Below are positions 53,888-62,921 of a stretch of 64,000 nucleotides of DNA, in pieces. The stretch is taken from positions 4,563,164 through 4,627,163 of the forward strand of contig NZ_CP037452.1 of NCBI RefSeq assembly GCF_007754425.1, written 5' to 3'. A program made the position numbers and the translations under genes. This stretch comes from Gimesia fumaroli (GTDB taxonomy: Bacteria > Planctomycetota > Planctomycetia > Planctomycetales > Planctomycetaceae). The notes below the pieces were generated by a model. That model saw only the letters and a program-made list of their open reading frames with translations. It made no database searches and had not been told where the DNA came from. Position 1 is the first letter of the stretch. The number at the start of each line of letters is the position of its first letter.

Positions 53888-55264
53888 ATGTTCACAGGCA
53901 TAAGAAAATCGCGCCGTTGCCTGCGACAAAGTAAAACACTCAAATTCACCTGCTTTTTGATCTGCATTTTCAGCCTCGCTTTTACCAGTCGCTCAACTCA
54001 CGCAGACGAATATTTACCCGCTTCCCTTGTCGAAGAAGCTCCGCCAGAAGCTGTTGCTTGTGAGCCGGAGTGTGAAGAATGTACCGGCCCGGATTTCTGG
54101 AGCCAGTCCACACTGACCGAAAATCTGTTTGCACGCCGTCCCTGTCTGGCCGAACAGGGAATCACCTTTGACGCCGATCTGACCCAGTTCTATATGGGAG
54201 TCGCCTCCGGCGGCCTCGAACAGGAATTCCGTTATTCGGGGCACGGCGATTATGTGACGAATATCGACTCGGGCAAGCTTGGCGGACCTCAGGGGCTGTT
54301 CGTCAAACTTCGTGCAGAACACCGATTTGGTGAAGGGATCAGTGACGCAACCGGCGCCATCATTCCCGTCAACGTGCTTGCCGATCTCCCGGTCGCCGAT
54401 AGCACGGAACTCTATCTGACCAATGTGCTGTTCACACAAATGTTTTCTGAAACCTTCGGCGTTTTCGCGGGCAAGCTGGATACGCTTGATGGTGACATGA
54501 ACGCCTTCGCCCATGGTCGGGGTAAGACACAATTCTCCAACGCGGCGTTCGTCGCGACTCCGATTGGCCTCCGTACCATTGTCTATTCAACACTAGGGAC
54601 CGGCTTTCTGATTCTGCGCGAAGGCGAACCGATCTTTACTTTTACGGTTCTTAATTCAACCGACACTTCTCGAACCAGTGGCTTCGATGAATTGTTTGCC
54701 AACGGCGCCGCGGTCATTCCCGAACTACGCCTGCCAACCAATCTCTTTGGACGACCCGGCCACTTTCTGTTCGGAGCCAGCTGGAGCAGTCGAGACTATG
54801 CCTCGCTGGAACAGGACCCGTTCATCACCCTGCCCGATATTCCAATCGCGCGGGAGACCGATTCCTGGTCCCTCTATTGGAACTTCGATCAATACCTCTT
54901 TGTCGATCCCTGCGATCCCACACGAGGCTGGGGCGTCTTCGGCCGGGCTGGCATCGCCGATGATCGTACGAATCCGATCGACTGGTTCCTCAGTTTAGGT
55001 ATTGGTGGCAACAGTCCTATTTCGAGCCGCAAATCTGACACATTCGGCCTCGGCTGGTATTATTCCGCCACCAGCGACCGCCTGGCCCCCTTCATTGAAA
55101 CAGCACTGGGAGGTGTCGGCGACGGGTATGGCGTCGAAATCTTCTACAATGCCGAAATCACCAGATGGTTTCATTTGACCGCCGATATGCAGGTCCTCAG
55201 ACCCGCCCGCCAGACTGCTGATACGGCGCTCGTGGTGGGTTTAAGAGCCGTGATTGAACTGTAG
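53888..55264 (+). CDS. OprB-like carbohydrate porin
   Basis: A 458-residue protein with an extended signal peptide (hydrophobic residues ~20-35, ends THAD). A short Cys-rich linker (CEPECEECTGPDFW) precedes the beta-barrel. The barrel shows OprB-type features: AEQGITFDADLTQFYMGVASGG near the start, repeated amphipathic strands, and a C-terminal LVVGLRAVIEL ending in a hydrophobic residue. It should form an outer-membrane channel for sugars or oligosaccharides. The planctomycete Cys linker is not part of the proteobacterial OprB. It stands alone. Confidence 0.8.
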   Translation: MFTGIRKSRRCLRQSKTLKFTCFLICIFSLAFTSRSTHADEYLPASLVEEAPPEAVACEPECEECTGPDFWSQSTLTENLFARRPCLAEQGITFDADLTQFYMGVASGGLEQEFRYSGHGDYVTNIDSGKLGGPQGLFVKLRAEHRFGEGISDATGAIIPVNVLADLPVADSTELYLTNVLFTQMFSETFGVFAGKLDTLDGDMNAFAHGRGKTQFSNAAFVATPIGLRTIVYSTLGTGFLILREGEPIFTFTVLNSTDTSRTSGFDELFANGAAVIPELRLPTNLFGRPGHFLFGASWSSRDYASLEQDPFITLPDIPIARETDSWSLYWNFDQYLFVDPCDPTRGWGVFGRAGIADDRTNPIDWFLSLGIGGNSPISSRKSDTFGLGWYYSATSDRLAPFIETALGGVGDGYGVEIFYNAEITRWFHLTADMQVLRPARQTADTALVVGLRAVIEL

Positions 55265-55427
55265 AGTCTCTCTGAATTCCAATTCTGCGAAAAGCGATGC
55301 TGCACTAGACTGGCAAATAGAGTAGATTATCAACTTGTAGAAGACCACTCAGGTACTCTTACACAATGATCGATTTATTCGGGCCACGATAAATTGAATT
55401 CAGTTTACTCGCGCGGAAAACTCTCCC

Positions 55428-56150
55428 ATGAGCAAGACAGGGATCATATTTTCTCAATGGATTCGCAAACTGACCTTTGTGTTTATCGCGTTGGCCATCG
55501 GTTTCTTCCTTGCCAGGAGTTCGTGGCCCCATCAATCGACCACGCAAAGACTGGATGAACTGCACGTATCAATCCAGGAAAGCAGTATGAGTTCCAAAGA
55601 TAAATTACTGTTACTGCATCTTATCAGAAAACGAGCATCTTGGGAGTCAGGGCTCATCAACACTTATCTACAAAAGGGTTTTGTAAAACGAGTCATCTGG
55701 GATACTCAATTTCAGACTTCGGCAGGAGAAACCCGCCATGTATTTCTACTCACCCCGTATCAGGCTCCGGGTTATAAGAAACTTCCTATCACCACCCTCT
55801 GTGTGGTGACAAACAAAAACTACGAACTACTGAGCTGGGATACAATTTTGACGAGCGCATCAGGAATCAGGAATGCAAAACTCTCGAAAGATGGAACTAA
55901 TATCTTAGAGGTGACTGGAGCATGTGTCTGGTTTTATGGCTTGGGGGTTCATCATTTTGCACTCAATTCAGATCAAATTGTGCGCATCAATGATGTTAAG
56001 TATCGTCCGTATGAAAAAAGCGAGAATAAAGATCAGTTCATCGTTCCTTATATCAGCCAATCTGAATACGCCAGTCTGAATTTAAACTTTCCTCCAATTG
56101 ATTCCTGGAACAAAAGACGCCGAGTAAAAGTGTTCGAATGGCAAGACTAA
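55428..56150 (+). CDS. Hypothetical protein with N-terminal membrane helix
   Basis: A 240-residue protein with one hydrophobic segment (residues ~13-30, FVFIALAIGFFLARS) that is a signal or anchor. The remainder is probably periplasmic, beta-rich from about residue 80 (VFLLTPYQAPGYKKLPITTLC). No family is recognised. It overlaps the end of the convergent kinase gene by four bases. Confidence 0.65.
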   Translation: MSKTGIIFSQWIRKLTFVFIALAIGFFLARSSWPHQSTTQRLDELHVSIQESSMSSKDKLLLLHLIRKRASWESGLINTYLQKGFVKRVIWDTQFQTSAGETRHVFLLTPYQAPGYKKLPITTLCVVTNKNYELLSWDTILTSASGIRNAKLSKDGTNILEVTGACVWFYGLGVHHFALNSDQIVRINDVKYRPYEKSENKDQFIVPYISQSEYASLNLNFPPIDSWNKRRRVKVFEWQD

Positions 56151-59100
56151 CGTCGATTCGAAAACTCAAACCAACGTCGTGTCCCTTTCGTCTGCACCCC
56201 CACCGCCAGAGAATCCCCTGAGGTACTGAAGACCAGATCCACCAACTCCCCTCGCGGCAGCGGTTCATCCAGCACGAGATCCCAGGTGTTCGTATCATAA
56301 ATTTCCAGATGCCCGTCACTTCGTGCCACTGCCAATAATGGTTCCCGGGGATGAAAGTGCGAATAGACGGACTGCGCATCGGTTTGAATCTGATGCACCA
56401 GCTTGCCTGTTTCCACCTCATGAATCTGCACCAGTCCGTCTGCGGTATCAATTGTCAACAGTTGGCTGTCCGGCGAAAACTTGACCGGGTGGTCTGACTT
56501 AAAAGGTTGTGCTGCTGTCGGCTGCCAGGTTTCGGTGTCGATTCGTTTGCCATAAATGAACAGATACTTTCCGTCCGGGGTGAATTTCAGTTTGCCGTTC
56601 CCCTCTTCCATGAATCGGAACTCCTTGTTTCGGTGGATCACCTTCTGCTCCGGAATCGACCAGATCACCAGCGCGTCGGCATGCCCGACAGCCAGTAGTT
56701 CTCCGTTCGGATGAAATGTCAGATCCGTATTCACGGGCCAGGGATCACAGCGAAGGTGGGCCAGTTGCTTGCCGGTTTTGAGCGAAAACAGATCCAGAAA
56801 CTCGTTGCCATTAATTAAGGCCAGGGTTCCCGTCGGTTCATGAAAGGCAACCCGCCGCGCCTGGTGATAAAAAACCTTTGAGGCATGCTTGATGCTGATC
56901 ACTCGTGTTTCCAGATCAACGGTGTCAGTACCCTGATCGTGGATCAGCACCACCCAGGGTTCTTCCTGAGAATACAGGATGACAGGATAGACGCGATTCT
57001 GTTTGCGGGGTTGAACCGGCTCCCACTTCTCCAGTTCCTTTTCCGTCACTTGAGATCGAAAACGGCGAATCCGCACGGGCGCCTCGCGTATTTTGACCGT
57101 TTTAGATTCGATCGATGCAAACCGTTCTCCATCGGAACTGACAGCAATCCCCATCGCTTTCCCCAGATACTCTCCCGTATCACGGTTCCACCAGCAAAGT
57201 TCTTTCTTCTGGGGTTGCATTACTGCGGTATTACTGGAATTGAGCACAACAAAGCGATCATTAGTCGTCAGGAAGAATCCACTGCCCTGATTAAATATAT
57301 TCAGCGTCATACTCTGTAACTCGGCATATTGGAATAACGCGTGTGCCACCGAGTCATCTGTTTCGAGCACGGAAATCATCCGAGCCGGAAATTGTACAAC
57401 CACAGCCTGCCCCGCCGGTACCATTTTATTCCGACGATTCCAAGGCCAGGGATCTTGCAACTGTCCCACTACATATTTTTGATCTCGCGAAACATTCCAG
57501 TGCGTCGCTCCCAGTCGATCCATGATCGGCCGTAAAACGGTTTGCCTCTTTTCACTGGATTTAAACGTCATCATATTTTTGTATCGTAGAGCCAACACTG
57601 TCCCATCCTGATTCACACTAAAATTGAATGGAAGACATTTTGGTCCGGTACCGAATTCAACCGTTTTCCCGGTTATAAAATTCCATAGAGAATAAGCATA
57701 CTTCCCCTTTTGGTCACGCCGTTGAATCACCACTGCTTCGGGTTGAGTCAGGCAGGGGGAATAATTACTGATGTCATCCTGAGTGGCGATGATCTGTTTC
57801 GTATTTGTATCATAGATCCCCAGATTAAAAGGAGTCTGCCCCCCCTGGGGCAAGCGATTCCACATTATGACCGTCAGATAACGCCCCCCTTGAGTAAAAC
57901 CTGCTCCCGAAGGAGACACCAGTTCGTAGTCATCAGCCACCTTACTCAAGAACTTGCCCGTCTTCGCCTCATACAGCCAGGTAACGAGCCGGTTTCCTAC
58001 TGCGTGCCTCAGTGCAAGCTTTTCTCCGGAATCATCAAAAAAAATGTTGGCATCCTGAAATGCTTTGCCTTCCGGATGTGTGATCGAAATTATTTCCCGC
58101 GGAATCCGCGCGGATTGCAGGTTCCAGACCCAGCCACGGTCTTTTTCATCGATGGCATTCAGCAATAATTCGGCTTCATAAAAGCGGCCCGCCCGTATAT
58201 TGTATCCCGCCAATAGCAGACTGTTCCGCGCCGATTCTTTGCGCTGCGCCTCGGCTGCGGAAATCGCTTTATCCCGCTCATCCACGGCCTCTTGTTCCTG
58301 AGTCTGTGCATATTCCAGATTTTGCTGTGCCTCATTCCGTGCTTCAGACGCTTCGAACAGCGAAAAAGAAACCGCGGTCAGACTGAACAGCAGGATGACG
58401 GCGGTCGACAGCACCAGACTGCTGATCACTCTATTACGACGGCACCATTTAATAAACCGTTCCGTCTGCGTTACGCGACGAACGGAAACAGGATGCCCAT
58501 CCAGCCAGCGCGTCAGATCATCGCCGATCGCCTGACAGTCGGCATAACGATTCTCCACCGCTGGCTGCAGCATTTTCTGGCAGACGGCAATCAAATCCAC
58601 GGGAACCGGCGTCTCTTTATTTTGAATTTCAGGCGGCGGCGGATCAGACTGCAGCTTCAACAATACCTCATGCGTTTTCCCGGACCAGCGCGGCTGTCTG
58701 GTCAACAGTTCATAAAAGATCACGCCCAGTGAATATTGATCACTCTGCGTACCCATTTCCTGAGTCACGCCCCGCGCCTGTTCGGGCGACATATACGCGG
58801 GGGTTCCCAGGATCAAACCGTCCGACGTCAGAGCGACATCGTGATCAATCCGTTTTGCTAACCCAAAATCCATAATCATCGGACGCCCTCGCTCGTTGAT
58901 GATCACATTCGCCGGCTTGATATCTCGATGCACAATATTCTGCTCATGGGCATACGCCAGCGCTTCGGCCAGATCACGTACCCAGACCGCGATCTGCCTC
59001 ACATCAGGCTTCGTCTGATCCAAAAATTCTTTCAGCGTTTCTCCCTGCACATAGGCGGAAGAGATATAAAACTGTTCTCCGACCTGACCTCGTTCCCAGA

Positions 59101-59671
59101 CAGCAACAATATTCGGATGCTGCAACTGTGCTGCAATCTGTGCTTCCGCCAGAAAGCGATCAATCCGCTCGCGATCGTTCTGATCAAATCGAGGCAGCTT
59201 TAAAGCAACTTCACGATCCAGCGTGGGATCATAGGCCAGTGAGACCGTACCAAACGCCCCCTGCCCCAGTTCCGCTTTGAGGAGAAACCGACCGAACCGC
59301 GACTCCGCGTCAGTTGAAGCAGCATTGGTTTCACCGGACGCATGCAAATCGGCCTCAGCCGAGTCGGCTTTTGATGAAATCAGCGTCGCCGTGGGTTCCG
59401 TGCCCGCCACCTCAATCACAGCATCAATGGCATCACGGTATTCAGGATAGAGCGTCAGGTAATCAATCCGTCCGACAGCCACTCCCCGCCGCTGACGCAA
59501 CTCGACATCGACCTTCAACAATTCCACAAAGGCATACCGACGTAGCGGCGCGGGACACTGCGCCAGAGCTGATTTCAGCTCCAGCGCACTGTCGGGGGTC
59601 CACCCTGATTCGTATTCATCGCAGACCGAATCAATTAAATGATAGTCATCAAATCTCAGTTGATCGATCAT
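56147..59671 (-). CDS. Ser/Thr protein kinase with C-terminal WD40-like propeller
   Basis: A 1174-residue protein. After a ~125-residue N-terminal region, the kinase domain runs from about residue 127 to 395. It has GQGAFG (136-141), K158 in VALKLP, HRDIKPAN (248-255), DFGLAK (268-273) and GTPAYMSPEQARG, so all catalytic residues are present. A membrane helix follows (~415-437), then a coiled coil (EARNEAQQNLEYAQ). The C-terminal ~700 residues form WD40/PQQ-like beta blades (for example HPNGELLAVGHADALVIW, FSPDSQLLTIDTADG). The kinase faces the cytoplasm and the sensor region the periplasm. Together with the upstream lipoprotein and divergent sigma factor it forms a likely signalling cluster. 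Confidence 0.88.
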   Translation of the reverse strand: MIDQLRFDDYHLIDSVCDEYESGWTPDSALELKSALAQCPAPLRRYAFVELLKVDVELRQRRGVAVGRIDYLTLYPEYRDAIDAVIEVAGTEPTATLISSKADSAEADLHASGETNAASTDAESRFGRFLLKAELGQGAFGTVSLAYDPTLDREVALKLPRFDQNDRERIDRFLAEAQIAAQLQHPNIVAVWERGQVGEQFYISSAYVQGETLKEFLDQTKPDVRQIAVWVRDLAEALAYAHEQNIVHRDIKPANVIINERGRPMIMDFGLAKRIDHDVALTSDGLILGTPAYMSPEQARGVTQEMGTQSDQYSLGVIFYELLTRQPRWSGKTHEVLLKLQSDPPPPEIQNKETPVPVDLIAVCQKMLQPAVENRYADCQAIGDDLTRWLDGHPVSVRRVTQTERFIKWCRRNRVISSLVLSTAVILLFSLTAVSFSLFEASEARNEAQQNLEYAQTQEQEAVDERDKAISAAEAQRKESARNSLLLAGYNIRAGRFYEAELLLNAIDEKDRGWVWNLQSARIPREIISITHPEGKAFQDANIFFDDSGEKLALRHAVGNRLVTWLYEAKTGKFLSKVADDYELVSPSGAGFTQGGRYLTVIMWNRLPQGGQTPFNLGIYDTNTKQIIATQDDISNYSPCLTQPEAVVIQRRDQKGKYAYSLWNFITGKTVEFGTGPKCLPFNFSVNQDGTVLALRYKNMMTFKSSEKRQTVLRPIMDRLGATHWNVSRDQKYVVGQLQDPWPWNRRNKMVPAGQAVVVQFPARMISVLETDDSVAHALFQYAELQSMTLNIFNQGSGFFLTTNDRFVVLNSSNTAVMQPQKKELCWWNRDTGEYLGKAMGIAVSSDGERFASIESKTVKIREAPVRIRRFRSQVTEKELEKWEPVQPRKQNRVYPVILYSQEEPWVVLIHDQGTDTVDLETRVISIKHASKVFYHQARRVAFHEPTGTLALINGNEFLDLFSLKTGKQLAHLRCDPWPVNTDLTFHPNGELLAVGHADALVIWSIPEQKVIHRNKEFRFMEEGNGKLKFTPDGKYLFIYGKRIDTETWQPTAAQPFKSDHPVKFSPDSQLLTIDTADGLVQIHEVETGKLVHQIQTDAQSVYSHFHPREPLLAVARSDGHLEIYDTNTWDLVLDEPLPRGELVDLVFSTSGDSLAVGVQTKGTRRWFEFSNRR

Positions 59672-59722
59672 AAAGGAACCTGAATGGAATAAGAGCCTTG
59701 TTGCCGAGTCATCGTTGCCTAA

Positions 59723-62062
59723 CTACTTCGTTTCCATCAGACGCAGGTCAAGATATTCCACATCACCATGATCATTGGTCCGACCAAGTATTCGTTTTCC
59801 TGACGCATCCAGACGAAACTCCAGTTGCGTATCCCAGTTGCCAAACACATTACCAGGGCCACTGAATTTCAGTTTCTTTTTTGCGATCAACCCAAATCCA
59901 TTGGTCCCTTTGTCAGAGGTATCCAGGCTCCCTTCAAATACTGTTTTGGCTTTACGATTGACTTTCGGAACGAACTCTAAAGTAACCTGTTTCCCGTCCA
60001 ATTCATAACCACGTACGATCATTTTCACTTCTGCCGTCTGTTTTTGTTTCACACTTTTAATCGTCCCTTCCCATATCTTCCCCACTGTGAGGCACTTTTT
60101 CCAGACCTGTTTCCGTTCATCCGTTGTCAGTTGGTCCGTTTTTTCCACAGCGGGGTCACGTTCCAGCGTTAAGACTTCGCCTTGTTTGCTCAATCCATAG
60201 ATTTTCTTGCCGTCAGGAGAGATTCGAAATACTTTTTTATCTTCCGACTGCCAGCGACTGAAAAAGACGCCAAAGTAATCGTGTTCATAAATCGAAGCAG
60301 TACCAAACTGTTGAGTCACCAGACCATATCCGTCGATCCGCCCGTCTTCCGTGACGAGCGAACCCTCATAAACGACCTGCTGAACCGGGTCATTATCCCG
60401 CTCCAGCGTCAAACGCACATACTTCCCCTGATCACGAATTTCTGCGACTCGCAATGTTGCTCGTTTCACTGCTTCGTCACCCCATTTCGTCACACCTCTC
60501 CAGGCATATCCGGGAACCAGAGTATTCTGCCAGCGTTGATCGGCGGAGACGATTTCCGTTTCACCGGAGATCTTTTCAACATTCACATCAGTCTGGGCAA
60601 AACGGCCCACAAATCCCTTCTCGGTCGGAATCAACAACAGGTTACTGCCTGATTTGCGGGAAAACAGCCCCGTTTTCGGTCGCTGTTGGCTGGGATGCGA
60701 ATGAGACGTCACCTGTTCCAGTCGCACCGGAATCCCCAGATGATGCGGTGCCTCGCGCTGCAGCTTGCCTTCAAAAACCGCAAACGTGAAAGGCGTCTGG
60801 GCATCTTCGATCACGACTCGCACATTTCCCGTTTCCGGTTCAAATTTTGTGATCGACATCACCACCGCCCGGTCAGCCTGTCCGGTTATCGATTCACTGC
60901 CTTTGAATTGCGTCCCTTCTGTGATTGCCTGCGCCAGCTCTTTTTGAGAAACGCTTTGCGAAGCACTTGATGCAGCCGCAGGTTGGAGAGGCGTCGCTCT
61001 GCGTGAATCAGATAGATGAAACCGATTATTTGCTTTGTCATAATACACAATTCGGTTCTCACGTATTTTTCGTGCCATTTTCGACAGACTGGAATCTTCA
61101 TTCTTCAACACCAGCATCCAGCCATCATGCACGCGGCGGAACAAGCGCGAATCGGCTGCTTCCACTGGCGGCAGATACAGAGCCCCATTAAAGACCACCC
61201 GCGACAGCGTATCATTGGCGTCAATGGCCACGGCGCTGAAGGTGTTTGCCGTCCCTGGTTCAAATAACAATGTGACTTCTTCTGATTCTGTCTGCGCGGG
61301 AAACAGTTTTCCCGCGACCGCCATCGGCTGTTGAACTAAACTGACCAGCGCCTGTTGTTCCGCCTTCAGTCTCTGCTCCATCGTCTGTTTGGCCTGTACG
61401 ACGCTGGTGATCAACTTCTGTCGCAATTCCGTAAATTGACGTAACGGATCCAGGGGACCGCCGTCCGCCAGCACTGCTTCTTTTGGCATTGCTGATTTCG
61501 CAATCAGATTCTTTAACGATCGCCCATCGGACAGTTTGAGATCAGAGACCGTCAGTTTCGGTTTCTCGCCAGATTGATCCACAACCGCCGTAGCACTCCA
61601 TTTGACGGGCGTTCCTTTACGATAGACTTGCTGAAACAGCGGGGGAAACGGAAAACGTTCGATTTCCTGTTTCAGTTTGTCCAGCCCCTGACTTTCTGGT
61701 GCCCGCAGTTGCTGATGTGCCTGCAGTGCCGCTTGATATTTTGCTTCCTCGGCCTTGTCCTGTTTCGATTCCTGCGCCAGATCCAGTTTCAACAACCAGT
61801 CTTCCTCCGGGGTTTCCTGACACTCAAATTGTATCTTCCACTGTTGGTCACCGTCCGGCTCAACCGTCAGAATCTCAATTTCCCGATTGGTCGCCGCAAG
61901 ATGATGTGGTGGATTCTGTTTCATGATCTCAGATAAGTCATCAGCGCCCGGTTCCCCTGAACACCCTACACTCCCCAGCAGAAGCAGGGTCGTGACAACG
62001 CCCCCCGAGATACGCAAGTTAATTAAAGAACAAAGAATGCCACGAAAACGGTTATGACTCAT
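59723..62062 (-). CDS. Large hypothetical lipoprotein
   Basis: A 779-residue protein. The frame opens at 62137, but GGAG lies just before the ATG at 62062, which begins a lipoprotein signal with lipid-attachment Cys at residue 34 (GSVGC). A helical stretch (~90-270) is followed by repeated beta-rich units with W-G-x-T or W-x-G-x-x-K patterns (AWRGVTKW, WEGTIKSVKQ), each ending in a G-x-G-L segment (GYGLV, GFGLI). These look like at least three related beta modules. No enzyme motif is seen. It lies 51 bases upstream of the kinase gene and is divergent from the sigma factor, with a 130-base shared promoter region. Confidence 0.72.
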   Translation of the reverse strand: MSHNRFRGILCSLINLRISGGVVTTLLLLGSVGCSGEPGADDLSEIMKQNPPHHLAATNREIEILTVEPDGDQQWKIQFECQETPEEDWLLKLDLAQESKQDKAEEAKYQAALQAHQQLRAPESQGLDKLKQEIERFPFPPLFQQVYRKGTPVKWSATAVVDQSGEKPKLTVSDLKLSDGRSLKNLIAKSAMPKEAVLADGGPLDPLRQFTELRQKLITSVVQAKQTMEQRLKAEQQALVSLVQQPMAVAGKLFPAQTESEEVTLLFEPGTANTFSAVAIDANDTLSRVVFNGALYLPPVEAADSRLFRRVHDGWMLVLKNEDSSLSKMARKIRENRIVYYDKANNRFHLSDSRRATPLQPAAASSASQSVSQKELAQAITEGTQFKGSESITGQADRAVVMSITKFEPETGNVRVVIEDAQTPFTFAVFEGKLQREAPHHLGIPVRLEQVTSHSHPSQQRPKTGLFSRKSGSNLLLIPTEKGFVGRFAQTDVNVEKISGETEIVSADQRWQNTLVPGYAWRGVTKWGDEAVKRATLRVAEIRDQGKYVRLTLERDNDPVQQVVYEGSLVTEDGRIDGYGLVTQQFGTASIYEHDYFGVFFSRWQSEDKKVFRISPDGKKIYGLSKQGEVLTLERDPAVEKTDQLTTDERKQVWKKCLTVGKIWEGTIKSVKQKQTAEVKMIVRGYELDGKQVTLEFVPKVNRKAKTVFEGSLDTSDKGTNGFGLIAKKKLKFSGPGNVFGNWDTQLEFRLDASGKRILGRTNDHGDVEYLDLRLMETK

Positions 62063-62192
62063 TGACTTACTCCAAACCCGAAAGTGATAATTGAATGAAC
62101 GGAAGCAGTGAAAGAGAGCCCTTTTTCTCCCCCTCAATCAGTTACTGCCCAAAATAATTCCTCATCCGCCAGGTTTTTTCAATTTTTTTAAA

Positions 62193-62843
62193 ATGCAGCA
62201 ACCACCCGACAACGTCAGCCCCGATGACTCCCTTGAAGAACTGCCGGAATTCGCGGAAAGCGTGCTGGAAGAAATGCAATCCACCATTTCGCCCCGCTTC
62301 GAGCAGATCTGGGATCGATTTCATCGATTGTTGAAAAACTACGTGGAACAACGACTTTCGCCCCAACTGCAGCCGCATGCGGGAGCCAGCGACATTCTAC
62401 AAAGCGCGTTTCTCAGCTTATGGCGACGTCTGGAAGATCCCTCGAAACCGCCCCTCACCGATCAAGACGACCTCTGGGGCTTTCTGATGACCATCGCCCG
62501 CCGCAAACTTTCGCGCCGCTGGCGACAGATCAATACACAAAAACGGGGAGGCGGGAAAGTGATTTCGGCGACCGACTATACCAATTCTGACGCCAAGTCC
62601 TCGTTTGAAGAGATCGTCTTTGAGGAAGTCAATCAGCAGCTCAAGCTCGAACTGGAAGAAGCGTCCGAATTGCTCGATATCGAATGTCAGACGATTATAT
62701 CCATGAAGCTGGCCGGCATGACCAACGCTGAGATCGCAGAAGAACTCAAATGCAGCATCCAACGTATTGAGCGCAAAAATAATCTGATCCGCAAAGCGTT
62801 CACCGATGCTGAAGCAGACTCGACGATCATCACAGAAAGTTGA
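62193..62843 (+). CDS. ECF-type RNA polymerase sigma factor
   Basis: A 216-residue sigma-70 family protein. Region 2 is visible as YVEQRLSPQLQPHAGASDILQSAFLSLWRRL and region 4 as ISMKLAGMTNAEIAEELKCS followed by IQRIERKNNLIRKAF. The type resembles planctomycete ECF groups genetically linked to Ser/Thr kinases. No anti-sigma gene is seen. The divergent lipoprotein plus kinase suggest kinase-controlled activity, which is inference from layout. No clear ribosome site precedes the ATG. Confidence 0.85.
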   Translation: MQQPPDNVSPDDSLEELPEFAESVLEEMQSTISPRFEQIWDRFHRLLKNYVEQRLSPQLQPHAGASDILQSAFLSLWRRLEDPSKPPLTDQDDLWGFLMTIARRKLSRRWRQINTQKRGGGKVISATDYTNSDAKSSFEEIVFEEVNQQLKLELEEASELLDIECQTIISMKLAGMTNAEIAEELKCSIQRIERKNNLIRKAFTDAEADSTIITES

Positions 62844-62921
62844 CGCCACTCCCATTCTCGATAACAATAGAGAGACTGTTCCCGATTCTTCGCGCCGCAA
62901 TTCAGGAGAACAAACAAGCAC

